DNA of 64,000 nucleotides from Curtobacterium sp. VKM Ac-2922 (GCF_022815645.1 NZ_JALGRO010000003.1:288722-352721), one strand, 5' to 3'. Positions 15,613 through 24,736 are shown, counted from the stretch's first letter. Notes: a model not told the origin generated them from the sequence alone. Translations and numbers: made by a program.

Positions 15613-17136
15613 TCAGCGCCGCCGCAGCATCACGAGCGCACCGGCCGCCGCGACGACCATCAGCACCGCGGCGACGCCCGCCGTGATCGTGACGCCGGAG
15701 TCGAACGCCGCGCGGGCCGACTCCAGCAGCGCCTGCCCGGCCGGTCCGCCGAGCGACGTGGCCGCGGCGACCGCTCCACCGAGGGTCTCCTGCGCCGCGG
15801 TGTGCTGGGTGCCGGACAACCCGTTCGGCACCATCACGTGCGCACGGTAGGCCGTCGCCAGGATCGTCCCGAGGATGGCCGTGCCGAGCACCGCGCCGAT
15901 CTCGTAGGCGGTCTCGGAGACCGCCGACGCCGCACCGGCCTTGTCCGCGGGGGCGGTCGAGATGATGAGGTCGTTCGTCACGGTCTCGGACGCGCCGATG
16001 CCGATCCCGAGCAGCACGAACGCGAACGCCAGCGCCGCGATGGACGCGTGGTGGCCGAGGACGGCGACCAGGGCGTAGGCGGCGGCCGAGAACAGCAGCG
16101 CGACGGCGACGACCCAGCGCGGGGCGACCCGGTTGACGATCGGCACGACGACGAGTCCCGCCACGATGGTCAGCACCGAGCCGGGGATCAGCACGACGCC
16201 CGAGGTGAACGGGTCGAGGCCCGCGACCAGCTGCAGGTGCTGCGCGATGAAGAACAGGAACCCGGTCAGCGAGAACATCGCGGTCATGTTCATCAGCACG
16301 CTGCCGGTGAACGCCGTGCTGCGGAACAGGCGCAGGTCGAGCATCGGGGTACGCGTGCGCAGCTGCCGGCGGACGAACGCGACACCGCACAACACGCCGA
16401 CACCGAGCATCGCGATCGCCAGACCGCGCTCGTCCGGGTGCACGACCGACTTGATGGCCCAGGCGATCGGCGCCAGCGTGCCGAGCGACAGCAGCATGCT
16501 CACGACATCGACGGGCCCGGGGTTGCGGTCGCGCGACTCGGGCACGCAGAACGGCACGGCGACGAGCATCACGACCAGGATCGGCACGGCCACCAGGAAG
16601 ACGCTCCCCCAGTGGAAGTGCGCCAGCAGTGCTCCACCGACCAGCGGGCCGAGTGCGTTGCCGGCGGCGAACATCGTCGACCAGACGGCGAGCGCCATCC
16701 GGCGTTCTCCGGCGTCGGGGAACACGTTGCGGATGATCGAGAGCGTGGCGGGCATGAGCATCGCCCCGAACACGCCCATCGCGATCCGGGCGGCGACGAG
16801 CATCCAGGCGTCGGTGGCGAACGCCGCGGCGACGGAGAGCAGGGCGAACCCGGTGGCGCCGATCACCAGGATGCGCCGACGGCCGATGCGGTCGCCGATG
16901 CTGCCCATGACGACCAGCAGGCCGGCCAGCACGAGCGGGTAGGCGTCGACGATCCAGAGCTGGGTGGTGGCGTCCGGGTTGAGCGCGCGGGCGATCGACG
17001 GCAGCGCGAAGCTCAGGATGGTGTTGTCGACCGAGATCAGCAGCACGGGCATCATGAGCACCGCGAGCGCCAGGAACCGTCGCGACCGGCTCGCGGTGAC
17101 GCGGGTGGCGATGGGACTGGTGAGGAGTGCGGACAT
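15613..17136 (-). CDS. MFS transporter, DHA2-type (14 TM) drug efflux
   Basis: A 507-residue membrane protein with about 14 hydrophobic segments. It has the MFS motif A region (GSIGDRIGRRRILVIG near residue 80) and VDNTILSFALPSIA in the first helix, the DHA2 signature of QacA/LfrA-type proton-driven multidrug exporters. Its C-terminus ends LRRR inside the membrane boundary. It is preceded by a promoter that overlaps a 14-base TetR-type operator, the usual repressor arrangement for such pumps; no dedicated regulator lies immediately next to it. Confidence 0.88.
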   Translation of the reverse strand: MSALLTSPIATRVTASRSRRFLALAVLMMPVLLISVDNTILSFALPSIARALNPDATTQLWIVDAYPLVLAGLLVVMGSIGDRIGRRRILVIGATGFALLSVAAAFATDAWMLVAARIAMGVFGAMLMPATLSIIRNVFPDAGERRMALAVWSTMFAAGNALGPLVGGALLAHFHWGSVFLVAVPILVVMLVAVPFCVPESRDRNPGPVDVVSMLLSLGTLAPIAWAIKSVVHPDERGLAIAMLGVGVLCGVAFVRRQLRTRTPMLDLRLFRSTAFTGSVLMNMTAMFSLTGFLFFIAQHLQLVAGLDPFTSGVVLIPGSVLTIVAGLVVVPIVNRVAPRWVVAVALLFSAAAYALVAVLGHHASIAALAFAFVLLGIGIGASETVTNDLIISTAPADKAGAASAVSETAYEIGAVLGTAILGTILATAYRAHVMVPNGLSGTQHTAAQETLGGAVAAATSLGGPAGQALLESARAAFDSGVTITAGVAAVLMVVAAAGALVMLRRR

Positions 17137-17208
17137 GGTGGTGCTCCACGGACTTCGAGGTGGCGTCACGGGCGCGGAAGTCGTCACGCGGCCCGGCAGG
17201 TCTCCTCT

Positions 17209-17236
17209 ACTGTACCGTCTGGACGGTTGACGTTGC
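17209..17236 (-). promoter_or_regulatory. Promoter with TetR-type operator for the MFS gene
   Basis: The minus strand reads TTGCAA, 18 bases, then TACAGT (17209-17214). The dyad ACCGTC-TG-GACGGT (17214-17227) fills the spacer next to the -10. The operator resembles those of TetR/AcrR repressors of drug pumps. Confidence 0.65.
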
Positions 17237-17248
17237 AAATGCAACAAC

Positions 17249-17298
17249 GGACGGACGGGAGGCCCGTGGCGGGGTCGCCACGGGCCTCCCGTCCGTCC
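17249..17298. terminator. Terminator palindrome, copy 3
   Basis: The 20-bp stem GGACGGACGGGAGGCCCGTG is followed by its complement; the inner loop differs from copies 1 and 2 (GTGGC...GCCAC). It ends the lacI-type transcription unit on the minus strand. Confidence 0.8.
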
Positions 17299-17309
17299 GT
17301 GGTCCGGTC

Positions 17310-18389
17310 CTAGGCGGACTCGCGCAGCAGCAGCCGGTGGCGCACGGTGCGCTGCACCGACGCGCCGCTGCGCGGCAGCGAGCGGTCGAGCATCCCGAGG
17401 GCCAGGTCGAGCGCCTGCCGCGCGACGGCGTCGAGGTCGACCGCCAGTGTGGTGAGCGTGGGCGTCACGAGCGCCCCGAGCGGCAGCCCGTCGACACCGA
17501 CCACGCGCACGTCGCCCGGCACGTCGACGCCGGCACGACGGCACGCCGACAGCACCCCCAGCGCCATCACGTCGTTGAAGGCCAGGATCGCATCGAGTCG
17601 GCGACGACGCCCGAGGATCCGTTCGGTCTCCTCGGCACCGCACTCGGCCGTGCCGTGTCGACCGTGCACGATCTCGGGCAGGTAGCCACGTCGACGCAAC
17701 GCCGCCAGCATGAGGGCACCACGAGCACTGGGCACGTCGGGTTCGGAGTTGTCGAGCACCACCGGGTGCCGGACCCCGGTGGCGACGAGGTGGTCCGCCA
17801 GCACCTCGATCGCGTCGGTCGGGTCGATCCACACCGCGCCGGTCGGCGGCTCGGTCGCCGGGTCGAGCTCGACCATCGGGACCGTACCGAGCAGGTCGTT
17901 CCAGCGGTCCCGGCGTGACCCGAAGTACCCGATCACCACGTCCGTCTGCGAGCCCAGCGCCGCGACCATCCGGTCCGGGTCGCTCACCAGGTCGACGTCG
18001 GCGAGCATGACGTTCCAGTCCTGCTCGGCCGCCAGCCCGACGACCGCGGCGGCGAGCTGCGGCGTGTACGGGTTGCGCAGGTCGTTGACGACGAGTCCGA
18101 GCTGGTGGTCACCACCCGTCACCAGACCACGGCCGAAGCGCGACGGACGGTAGTGCAGTGCCTCGGCGGCGGCCAGGACACGCTGCTTGGTGCTGGCGCT
18201 GATCCCGGACATGCCGTTCATCGCCCGCGTCACCGTCTGCCGGGACACCCCCGAGGCCGCCGCGACGTCCATGATCGTCGCGCGCCCCACAGGAACGTGC
18301 CCGGAGTCGGGCTGGGCTGCGGGGGGCTGGGTTGCGGCGGGCTGCCCGGGGACGGTGTCCGGGTCGGTCAGTCGCGGAGGTCCAGCCAT
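17310..18389 (-). CDS. LacI-family transcriptional regulator
   Basis: A 359-residue repressor. After a Pro/Ala-rich lead of about 35 residues, the LacI helix-turn-helix reads IMDVAAASGVSRQTVTRAMNG with the hinge helix at about 80-90. A periplasmic-binding-protein-like effector domain follows (LGLVVNDLRNPYTPQLAAAV..., AILAFNDVMALGVL, VVGVDGLPLG). The ATG overlaps the end of the upstream oxidoreductase gene by 22 bases, so both are in one unit. Matching dyads in front of that unit and of the divergent ABC importer (20446 and 20560) are the likely targets. Inducer sugar unknown. Confidence 0.88.
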   Translation of the reverse strand: MAGPPRLTDPDTVPGQPAATQPPAAQPDSGHVPVGRATIMDVAAASGVSRQTVTRAMNGMSGISASTKQRVLAAAEALHYRPSRFGRGLVTGGDHQLGLVVNDLRNPYTPQLAAAVVGLAAEQDWNVMLADVDLVSDPDRMVAALGSQTDVVIGYFGSRRDRWNDLLGTVPMVELDPATEPPTGAVWIDPTDAIEVLADHLVATGVRHPVVLDNSEPDVPSARGALMLAALRRRGYLPEIVHGRHGTAECGAEETERILGRRRRLDAILAFNDVMALGVLSACRRAGVDVPGDVRVVGVDGLPLGALVTPTLTTLAVDLDAVARQALDLALGMLDRSLPRSGASVQRTVRHRLLLRESA

Positions 18390-20428
18390 GCCACCTGTTC
18401 GGGAGTGAGGTCGACGGAGAGGCCGGTCATGGACGACCGGGCTTCCGCGATCGTACGCGGTCCGAAGAGCGGGAACGTCGGGAACGGCTGGTTGAGGACG
18501 TAGGCCAGCGCGATCGCCGTCGCGGGCACGCCGTACTGGTCGCCCAGCTCGCGTGCACGACGCAGGCGCTCGAAGTTGTCGTCCGAGTAGTAGCAGCGGA
18601 CGAGTTCGGCGTCGCTGGTGTCCTCGGGCTTCGCGCGGCCCGTGAAGAACCCGCGGGCCTGGGACGACCAGGGCAGCAGCGGGACCTGGCGTTCCTCGAG
18701 CCAGGCCTTGGACGCCGGGTCGGTCGCGTGCCGGCAGCCGTCCCACGGCACGTCGTACGCCTCGGCCAGACCGAAGTGGTTGCTCAGGACCTCGAACTCG
18801 TGCTTGCCGTTCGCCCGGGCGTAGGCGTTCGCCTCGTCGAAGCGGGCGAGGCTCCAGTTCGAGCCGCCGTACACGCGGATGCGGCCGGCGCGACGGTGCT
18901 CGTCGAGGACGTCGACGAACTCCCCCACGGGGATGTCCTCGTTGTCGCGGTGCATCATGTAGATGTCCGCGTAGTCGGTGCCCTGGCGATCGAGGCTCTC
19001 GAGCAGCTGCCGGGTGAGGGACTCCGGGTCGCAGTACGGCGTGTGCGCGCCCTTGGTGATCACGACCACGTCCTCGCGGATGCCGCGGTTCTGGATCCAC
19101 TTCCCCAGGCGCCCCTCGAGCACCCCGCCGCCGTAGATGTAGCCGGTGTCGAAGACGTTGCCACCGCGCTCGACGAACAGGTCGAAGATCGCACTGGCGT
19201 GCGCGAGGTCGGGCTGGTTGTCGACGCCCATCACCAGGCGGGACATGCGCTTGCCGACGCCGGGCACCTCGCCGTAGCGCATGGTGTTGTCGTCCTGCAC
19301 GGTGAGCGGTCGGCCGCTGACCGTGGGGATGTCGGCGGTCTCGGACTCGAACGGGTACCGCAGGTCGATGGCCGCGCGCCAGCGGTCGAGCGTGCGGGCC
19401 GTGGCCAGGGACTCGTCGAGCGTGTACTCGGCGACCTCCACCTGTCCGGCCACCAGGGCCGCGGTCGTGGCGTCGGCTTCGCGTGCGTAGGGGTGCTCTC
19501 CCGCGAACGAAAGCGTGCGCGGGTCCGCGTCGACGGTGTCCACCTGGATGGTCGGGTCGTCACCGAGCGTCCACGGGTCGGAGAGCCGGAGGCGTCCGGT
19601 CGTGCCGTACACCGTGACGGCGTTCTCGTCCTCGACGCGCACACCGGTCCGGACGCTCGCGGTGATCGTGTCCGGTCCGGTGGCGCCACCGCGGTAGGTC
19701 AGCTGGGCGGTGGTCCACTCGTCGACACCGGTCGGCCCGAGCGAGCCGGTCGCGGTGAGCTCGGTGGGCTCGGCCACGGCGACACCCGTGGCGGCCTGCA
19801 CGATCGCGGCCGTCATCGTGACCGGGTACCCGCCGACGTCGAGGATGCCGCCGCCCGCGGTCGCGACGTCGAACAGCCGACCCGTGCGCGACCCGGCGCG
19901 GAACGCGAAGGACGCGTCGACGTGGGTGACGGCGCCGATCGCACCGCTGCGGACCAGGTCGAGCAGCGCGGCGGTCTGCGGGTGGAAGCGGTACATGTAC
20001 GCCTCGACGAGCGGCAGGCCCGCCTGGCGCGCGGCGTCGACCAGGGCCATCGCCGTGCCGTGGTTCGGCGCCAGCGGCTTCTCGCACAGCACGGCCTTGC
20101 CGGCGTCGAGCGCGGCGAGCACCAGGTGGGCGTGCCCGGTGTGCACGGTCGACACGTAGACGGCGTCGACGCGGGGGTCGGCGAGGACCTGCTCGTACGT
20201 CGTCGCCGTGACGTCCGTGAAGCCGTGCGCGACGGCGTCGTCCGCGAAGGACTGCGCACGCTCGGGAGCCGAGCTGCCGGCGGCCACGATGGTCGCGCCG
20301 ACCGCGCTCGACGGCAGCTGCGAGAGGAAGCGACGGGCGATCCCACCGGGTCCGAGGACGGCCCAGCCGGGGGTGCGGTCCGAACCGGCGGTCGGGGAGC
20401 TGGAAGTGGTCGCGGTCTGCGCTGACAT
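18368..20428 (-). CDS. Fused Gfo/Idh/MocA oxidoreductase and aldo/keto reductase
   Basis: A 686-residue two-enzyme protein. Residues about 20-345 are a Gfo/Idh/MocA dehydrogenase (Rossmann VLGPGGIARRFL, catalytic-site CEKPLAPN, then the C-terminal sheet domain). Residues about 365-686 are an aldo/keto reductase with the Asp, Tyr, Lys, His tetrad visible in FDTGYIYGGG, VITKGAH and YMMHRDN. Both halves use NAD(P)(H) and act on sugars or sugar derivatives, so the fusion may carry out successive redox steps or an oxidation-reduction epimerisation. It overlaps lacI and is divergent from a sugar-type ABC importer, probably processing the imported compound. Confidence 0.85.
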   Translation of the reverse strand: MSAQTATTSSSPTAGSDRTPGWAVLGPGGIARRFLSQLPSSAVGATIVAAGSSAPERAQSFADDAVAHGFTDVTATTYEQVLADPRVDAVYVSTVHTGHAHLVLAALDAGKAVLCEKPLAPNHGTAMALVDAARQAGLPLVEAYMYRFHPQTAALLDLVRSGAIGAVTHVDASFAFRAGSRTGRLFDVATAGGGILDVGGYPVTMTAAIVQAATGVAVAEPTELTATGSLGPTGVDEWTTAQLTYRGGATGPDTITASVRTGVRVEDENAVTVYGTTGRLRLSDPWTLGDDPTIQVDTVDADPRTLSFAGEHPYAREADATTAALVAGQVEVAEYTLDESLATARTLDRWRAAIDLRYPFESETADIPTVSGRPLTVQDDNTMRYGEVPGVGKRMSRLVMGVDNQPDLAHASAIFDLFVERGGNVFDTGYIYGGGVLEGRLGKWIQNRGIREDVVVITKGAHTPYCDPESLTRQLLESLDRQGTDYADIYMMHRDNEDIPVGEFVDVLDEHRRAGRIRVYGGSNWSLARFDEANAYARANGKHEFEVLSNHFGLAEAYDVPWDGCRHATDPASKAWLEERQVPLLPWSSQARGFFTGRAKPEDTSDAELVRCYYSDDNFERLRRARELGDQYGVPATAIALAYVLNQPFPTFPLFGPRTIAEARSSMTGLSVDLTPEQVAWLDLRD

Positions 20429-20445
20429 GCGGATCCTGTTCGTCT

Positions 20446-20459
20446 CGTGAACCTTCACG
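20446..20459 (-). promoter_or_regulatory. LacI-type operator upstream of the fused oxidoreductase
   Basis: CGTGAA-CC-TTCACG is a perfect 6+2+6 dyad 17 bases before the ATG of the fusion gene. It resembles the operator at 20560 on the other arm. Confidence 0.7.
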
Positions 20460-20518
20460 GTCCTGCGGGTCCCGACGACGGTACCGCGCTCGTTCCTGCC
20501 CTGCAACGACATCGGTGC

Positions 20519-20573
20519 TTGACACGGCGTGTCGTCCGGGCAATGCTCTGCTGCAGTTCCGTGAGCGTTCACG
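20519..20573 (+). promoter_or_regulatory. Promoter and LacI-type operator of the ABC importer operon
   Basis: TTGACA (20519-20524) and AATGCT (20542-20547) are 17 bases apart. CGTGAG-CG-TTCACG (20560-20573) lies just past the predicted start of transcription, a roadblock position for a LacI-family repressor. Confidence 0.7.
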
Positions 20574-20620
20574 GTCGAACGCGCACAGCACCCGATCTCA
20601 ACGACGAGAGCAGGTCTCCA

Positions 20621-21931
20621 GTGACAGCAGCACCATCGATCAGTCTGAGCCGGCGAGGGTTCCTCGCCGGTGCAGGTGCCCTCGGGGCACTCGCTTCCAC
20701 CGCACTCCTGGCCGGGTGCTCCACCGGCACCGCCATCTCCAAGGACCCCGACGAGCTGGTGCTCTGGTACTGGAACCGGTCGCTCGACCCGAAGTTCCTG
20801 CAGCAGGCGGCACGGGGCATCCAGGGGCACCAGCCGATGCGCCTGCGTCCCGACCTGATCGGCGGCGCGGCGTACGACACGAAGTTCCGGACCGCACTCG
20901 CCGGCAACGCGTTCATCCCCGACGTGCTCATGGTGAACTCGAACTGCTGGCTGTACTTCCCCGACGAGGACCTGTTCACCGACTTCGACGACCACGGGGG
21001 CGCGGCGAAGCGGAAGGAGTACTACGGCTGGAAGACGTCGCTCGGCAGGACCCCCAGCGGACGGCAGTGCTTCTGGCCCGTCGACACCGGCCCCACGGCG
21101 TTCTTCTACCGGCAGGACGTGCTGGCGAAGGCCGGACTGCCGACCGACCCCGACGAGGTCTCGGACGCGATCAGCACGTGGGACGACTTCCGGCGGTTCG
21201 GCGCGACGCTCCGCAAGCAGTCGGACGTCGCGACGGTCATCACGGCGAACCAGCTCTTCAACCAGTACGTGTACGCCAGCCCCACGCGGTACTTCGACCG
21301 CGACGACCAGCCCGTGTTCGAGCGCGACGACAGCAGCATCCGCCGGGCGTGGGACAACGCAGTCGCCTGTGTCCGGTCGCGGATCACGGGCAACCTGCAG
21401 TCCGGCACCGACCAGAACGCCGGCTGGGTGTCGGGCCGGGTCGCCGGACAGATCGAGGGCGCCTGGTGGACGCAGGTCATCCACGACACCGCGCCGGACT
21501 CCAGTGGTCAGTGGCGGATCGCACGGCAGCCCGAGCGTCCCGGCAACAGCGGCGGCTCGTTCCTCGCTGTCCCGAAGACGTCGAAGAACCCGGCCGCGGC
21601 CACCGCGTTCGCGCAGTGGATCACCTCGCCCGAGGTCCAGTCGCACACCTACAACGACATCCAGCTGTTCCCGTCGACACCGAGTTCGTTCTCGAACGGC
21701 CTGATGCGGCAGCCCGGGGACTTCTTCGGGGACCAGGATCCGCTGGCCTTCTTCAGCGACACGGCCAAGGACGTGCCGGTGACCTACATCTCGAACGCGG
21801 AACGCTTCGTCAGTGCCTTCGCCACCGAGATCACGAACGTCGAAGCGGCCGGCAAGGACCCGGACCGCGCGTGGCAGGACGCCGTCGACCAGACCAACCG
21901 GGTCCTCGAGAAGCGGGGGCTCGGCGCATGA
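20621..21931 (+). CDS. ABC importer extracellular solute-binding lipoprotein (sugar type)
   Basis: This 436-residue family 1 solute-binding protein captures a sugar or oligosaccharide outside the membrane. The N-terminus has a twin-arginine motif (SRRGFL, residues 10-15), a hydrophobic stretch and a lipobox LLAGC, so it is probably Tat-exported and lipid-anchored. The GTG start at 20621 follows GAGAGCAGG and gives a normal signal peptide. The body has the usual substrate-lobe features (WYWNRSLDP, WPVDTGPTAFFYRQDVL, ending with FLAVPKTSKNPAAA). It is the first gene of the operon with two permeases; no ATPase gene is present, as is common when MsiK-like ATPases are shared. Confidence 0.9.
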   Translation: MTAAPSISLSRRGFLAGAGALGALASTALLAGCSTGTAISKDPDELVLWYWNRSLDPKFLQQAARGIQGHQPMRLRPDLIGGAAYDTKFRTALAGNAFIPDVLMVNSNCWLYFPDEDLFTDFDDHGGAAKRKEYYGWKTSLGRTPSGRQCFWPVDTGPTAFFYRQDVLAKAGLPTDPDEVSDAISTWDDFRRFGATLRKQSDVATVITANQLFNQYVYASPTRYFDRDDQPVFERDDSSIRRAWDNAVACVRSRITGNLQSGTDQNAGWVSGRVAGQIEGAWWTQVIHDTAPDSSGQWRIARQPERPGNSGGSFLAVPKTSKNPAAATAFAQWITSPEVQSHTYNDIQLFPSTPSSFSNGLMRQPGDFFGDQDPLAFFSDTAKDVPVTYISNAERFVSAFATEITNVEAAGKDPDRAWQDAVDQTNRVLEKRGLGA

Positions 21932-22974
21932 GCACGAAGCAGGCACCACCGACCACGAGCATCCCGGCAGTGGTCGGTACGCCGACGGCATCGATCACGA
22001 CGGCGGCGACCGGCGGGCTGCGAGGGCTGCGGCGCTTCTGGCCGCAGTACGTCGCGATCGCCCCGTTCTACGTGCTGTTCCTGGTGTTCGGACTGTTCCC
22101 GATCGTGTTCTCGATCGTGCTGTCCTTCACCGACTGGGACGGCATCGGCGCACCGGCCTGGGTCGGGTTCGCGCAGTACCAGTACCTGCTCGGCGACCCG
22201 AGGTTCTGGAACGCCGTCGTCAACACGTTCCTGATCTGGGTGATGTCGACGATCCCGATGCTGTTCCTGGCGCTCGTGCTGGCGTTCCTGCTGCACGGCA
22301 ACATCCGCGGCAAGGGCTTCTACCGGGTGGCGTTCTTCATCCCGAACGTGACGAGCATGGTCGCGATGGCGATCGTCTTCGGGTCGGTGTTCTCCGACGG
22401 TTTCGGCCTGGTGAACGCCGCGATGCGCGCGATCGGCGCCGACCCGGTCGGGTGGCTGTCGTCGTACTGGGGCATCAAGGTGACGATCGCCGTGATGGTC
22501 ATCTGGCGGTGGACCGGCTACAACGCGATCATCTACCTGGCCGGACTGCAGTCGATCCCCACAGAGTTGTACGACGCCGCCAAGGTCGACGGCGCGAACA
22601 CGTGGCAGATCTTCTCGCGGATCACCGTGCCGCTGCTGCGACCGGTGATCCTGTTCACCGTCATCACCTCGACGATCGGTGGGCTCGGGCTGTTCACCGA
22701 ACCGCAGATCCTGTTCAACGGTGGTTCGGTCGGTGGCCCGGACGAGGCCGGCATGACGATCGTGCTGTACCAGTACGACCAGGCCTTCAGCCAGTTCGAC
22801 TTCGGCTACGGGTCGGCGATCGCCTGGGTGCTGTTCATCTTCTCCGTGGTCTTCGCGATCATCAACTGGCGTCTGCTCAGTGAGCGCGACGGACTGAAGA
22901 CTCCGCGGCGCCTGCGCACGCCCCGCTCGGCCCGCACCACCGCCACCACCACCTCGACGGGGGTCGACGCATGA
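21928..22974 (+). CDS. ABC sugar importer permease, MalF-like
   Basis: A 348-residue inner-membrane subunit with about six transmembrane helices. The ATPase-coupling EAA loop reads YDAAKVDGANTWQIFSRITV, and the FLVFGLFPIVFSIVLSFTDW opening helix is typical of carbohydrate uptake 1 permeases. It overlaps the binding-protein gene by four bases (ATGA) and the next permease likewise. A Thr/Arg-rich tail of about 30 residues is cytoplasmic. Confidence 0.92.
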   Translation: MSTKQAPPTTSIPAVVGTPTASITTAATGGLRGLRRFWPQYVAIAPFYVLFLVFGLFPIVFSIVLSFTDWDGIGAPAWVGFAQYQYLLGDPRFWNAVVNTFLIWVMSTIPMLFLALVLAFLLHGNIRGKGFYRVAFFIPNVTSMVAMAIVFGSVFSDGFGLVNAAMRAIGADPVGWLSSYWGIKVTIAVMVIWRWTGYNAIIYLAGLQSIPTELYDAAKVDGANTWQIFSRITVPLLRPVILFTVITSTIGGLGLFTEPQILFNGGSVGGPDEAGMTIVLYQYDQAFSQFDFGYGSAIAWVLFIFSVVFAIINWRLLSERDGLKTPRRLRTPRSARTTATTTSTGVDA

Positions 22975-23888
22975 CCGCGACACAGCCCACGACGACGACC
23001 ACCAACACGGCCGCGGCGCTCGGACGACCCGGCGCTGCCGCGGACGATCCGCACCGGGGGTTCCGCCGCGGCTGGGTCGGGACGCTCGTGACCCACGTCT
23101 GCCTGGTCATCGGCGTCGTCCTGTCGATCTTCCCGTTCTGGTGGCTGCTCGTCATGTCCACGTCGACGAACGCGCAGATCTTCGGGTACCCGCCGTCACT
23201 GTGGTTCGGCAGCAACGCGATGGCGAACGTGGCGTCGGTGTTCGCGAACGTCGACATGCTGCGGGCGCTGCTGAACACCGTCGTCGTCGCGGGCAGCACC
23301 GCGGTGCTGGTGATGGTGTTCGACTCGCTGGCGGCGTTCGCGTTCGCCAAGTACGAGTTCCCGTTCAAGCGGTCGCTCTTCACCGTGATGCTCGCGACCT
23401 TCCTGGTGCCGGGCAGCCTGTCGCTGGTGCCGAGCTTCGTGCTCATGTCGCACCTCGGGTGGATCGGTGGGTTGCAGGCGCTGATCATCCCCGGAGCGGC
23501 CAACGCGTTCGGCATCTTCCTGCTGCGCCAGTTCGCCACCGGGTCGATCCCGAACGAGATCATCGACTCGGCCCGGGTCGACGGCGCGGGCTTCTTCCGG
23601 ACGTGGTGGTCGATCGCGGTCCCCATGCTGCGCGGTGGTCTGGCGTTCCTCGGGATCTTCACGTTCATCACGGCCTGGAACGACTACGTCTGGCCGCTCA
23701 TCGTGCTGATCGACCCCAGGGGACAGACCCTGCAGGTGGCACTGGCCGGGCTGAGCTCGGTGAACGCGACCGACCTCGGCGCCGTGATGGCCGGCGCGGT
23801 GATCAGCATCTTCCCGCTCATCGGGGTGTTCATCATCGGGTCGCGGCACTTCATCGCGAACATCGCCGCGGGGGCGTTGAAGGGCTGA
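22971..23888 (+). CDS. ABC sugar importer permease, MalG-like
   Basis: A 305-residue partner permease with six helices. The EAA loop is IDSARVDGAGFFRTWWSIAV, and the C-terminal segment ...GSRHFIANIAAGALKG is characteristic of MalG-type subunits, whose tail contacts the ATPase. It is coupled to the upstream permease by a four-base overlap. It ends the operon, with a hairpin right after the stop. Confidence 0.92.
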   Translation: MTATQPTTTTTNTAAALGRPGAAADDPHRGFRRGWVGTLVTHVCLVIGVVLSIFPFWWLLVMSTSTNAQIFGYPPSLWFGSNAMANVASVFANVDMLRALLNTVVVAGSTAVLVMVFDSLAAFAFAKYEFPFKRSLFTVMLATFLVPGSLSLVPSFVLMSHLGWIGGLQALIIPGAANAFGIFLLRQFATGSIPNEIIDSARVDGAGFFRTWWSIAVPMLRGGLAFLGIFTFITAWNDYVWPLIVLIDPRGQTLQVALAGLSSVNATDLGAVMAGAVISIFPLIGVFIIGSRHFIANIAAGALKG

Positions 23889-23897
23889 CCGCGCGCG

Positions 23898-23928
23898 GGC
23901 GGCGGGGCGGGTACCGTCCCGCCGCCCA
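23898..23928 (+). terminator. Hairpin terminator of the ABC importer operon
   Basis: The arms GGGCGGCGGG and CCCGCCGCCC surround a short loop, starting ten bases after the permease stop. There is no T tract. Confidence 0.55.
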
Positions 23929-23949
23929 CGACTCTCTAGACTCCCCACC

Positions 23950-24498
23950 ATGGCAAGTGCTCGCGACCGCGTCCTGGACAGCTTCGTCGCCATCGTCTGC
24001 GCCGAAGGCGAGCGTCCCGCCACCCTCGACGCCGTCGCCGCCCGCGCCGGGGTCTCGAAGGGCGGGCTGCTGTACCACTTCGGTTCCAAGGCCGCCCTGG
24101 TCGAGGGCCTGTGCGACCGTCTCGCCGACCTGTCCGCGGCCGATGTCGAGCTGATGCGGGACGCGGAGGACGGCGCAGCGCGGTACTTCGTCCGGAACAG
24201 CCAGTTCGTCGGCAGCGAGCTCGACCTGGTGCTGCTGGCCGCCAGCCGACTGCAGCAGGCCGGGTACGAGGAAGCCGGCCGCACGCTCGACGAGACCGAG
24301 AACGCCTGGCTCGCCACCCTGGTGGACGCCCTCGGTGACGCGCCGACCGCGCAGGCCGTCAAGCTCATGGGCGACGGGCTGTACCACGCGGCGTCCCTCG
24401 GTGCTGCGAGTGACGGCCGTCCGGACCGGGCGAGCGTCGACATGGAGCCACTGCTCGCCGTCGTCGATCGTCTCGTGTCCAGCAGACCCCGCGCGTGA
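23950..24498 (+). CDS. TetR-family transcriptional regulator
   Basis: A 182-residue regulator with a canonical TetR N-terminus: ATLDAVAARAGVSKGGLLYHFGSKAALVEGL is the helix-turn-helix (residues 26-56). The remaining helices form an effector pocket of unknown ligand. TAGACT at 23937-23942 ends seven bases before the ATG, a leaderless arrangement. Neighbours give no clear target; the small membrane protein just downstream is one option. Confidence 0.88.
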   Translation: MASARDRVLDSFVAIVCAEGERPATLDAVAARAGVSKGGLLYHFGSKAALVEGLCDRLADLSAADVELMRDAEDGAARYFVRNSQFVGSELDLVLLAASRLQQAGYEEAGRTLDETENAWLATLVDALGDAPTAQAVKLMGDGLYHAASLGAASDGRPDRASVDMEPLLAVVDRLVSSRPRA

Positions 24499-24565
24499 AC
24501 CCGGACGTCACCGCCTGGGGATAGACTGGCAGTGTTCCACCCGCCTGACCTTCGGAGGTACCACT

Positions 24566-24736
24566 GTGGGCCGCGTCATCGCTGCTGTCTTCTCGATCCT
24601 GCTGCTCGTGGTCTCGATGTACCTGTTCGGTGTCGCCTTCCAGGTCGCCTCGGGTCAGGCCTTCGTCTTCATGGGCGGCGTGCTGCTCATGTGCCTCTCG
24701 TTCTTCCTGCCGATCCACGTGTTCGGCAAGCGGTAG
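24566..24736 (+). CDS. Small two-helix membrane protein
   Basis: A 56-residue protein made almost wholly of two hydrophobic helices (residues 3-22 and 30-48) with a basic end GKR. The GTG start follows GGAGGT (24554-24559) at good spacing, and TAGACT upstream may be its -10, so it is very probably expressed. No family is recognised. It is followed by a strong perfect palindrome terminator. Confidence 0.75.
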   Translation: MGRVIAAVFSILLLVVSMYLFGVAFQVASGQAFVFMGGVLLMCLSFFLPIHVFGKR

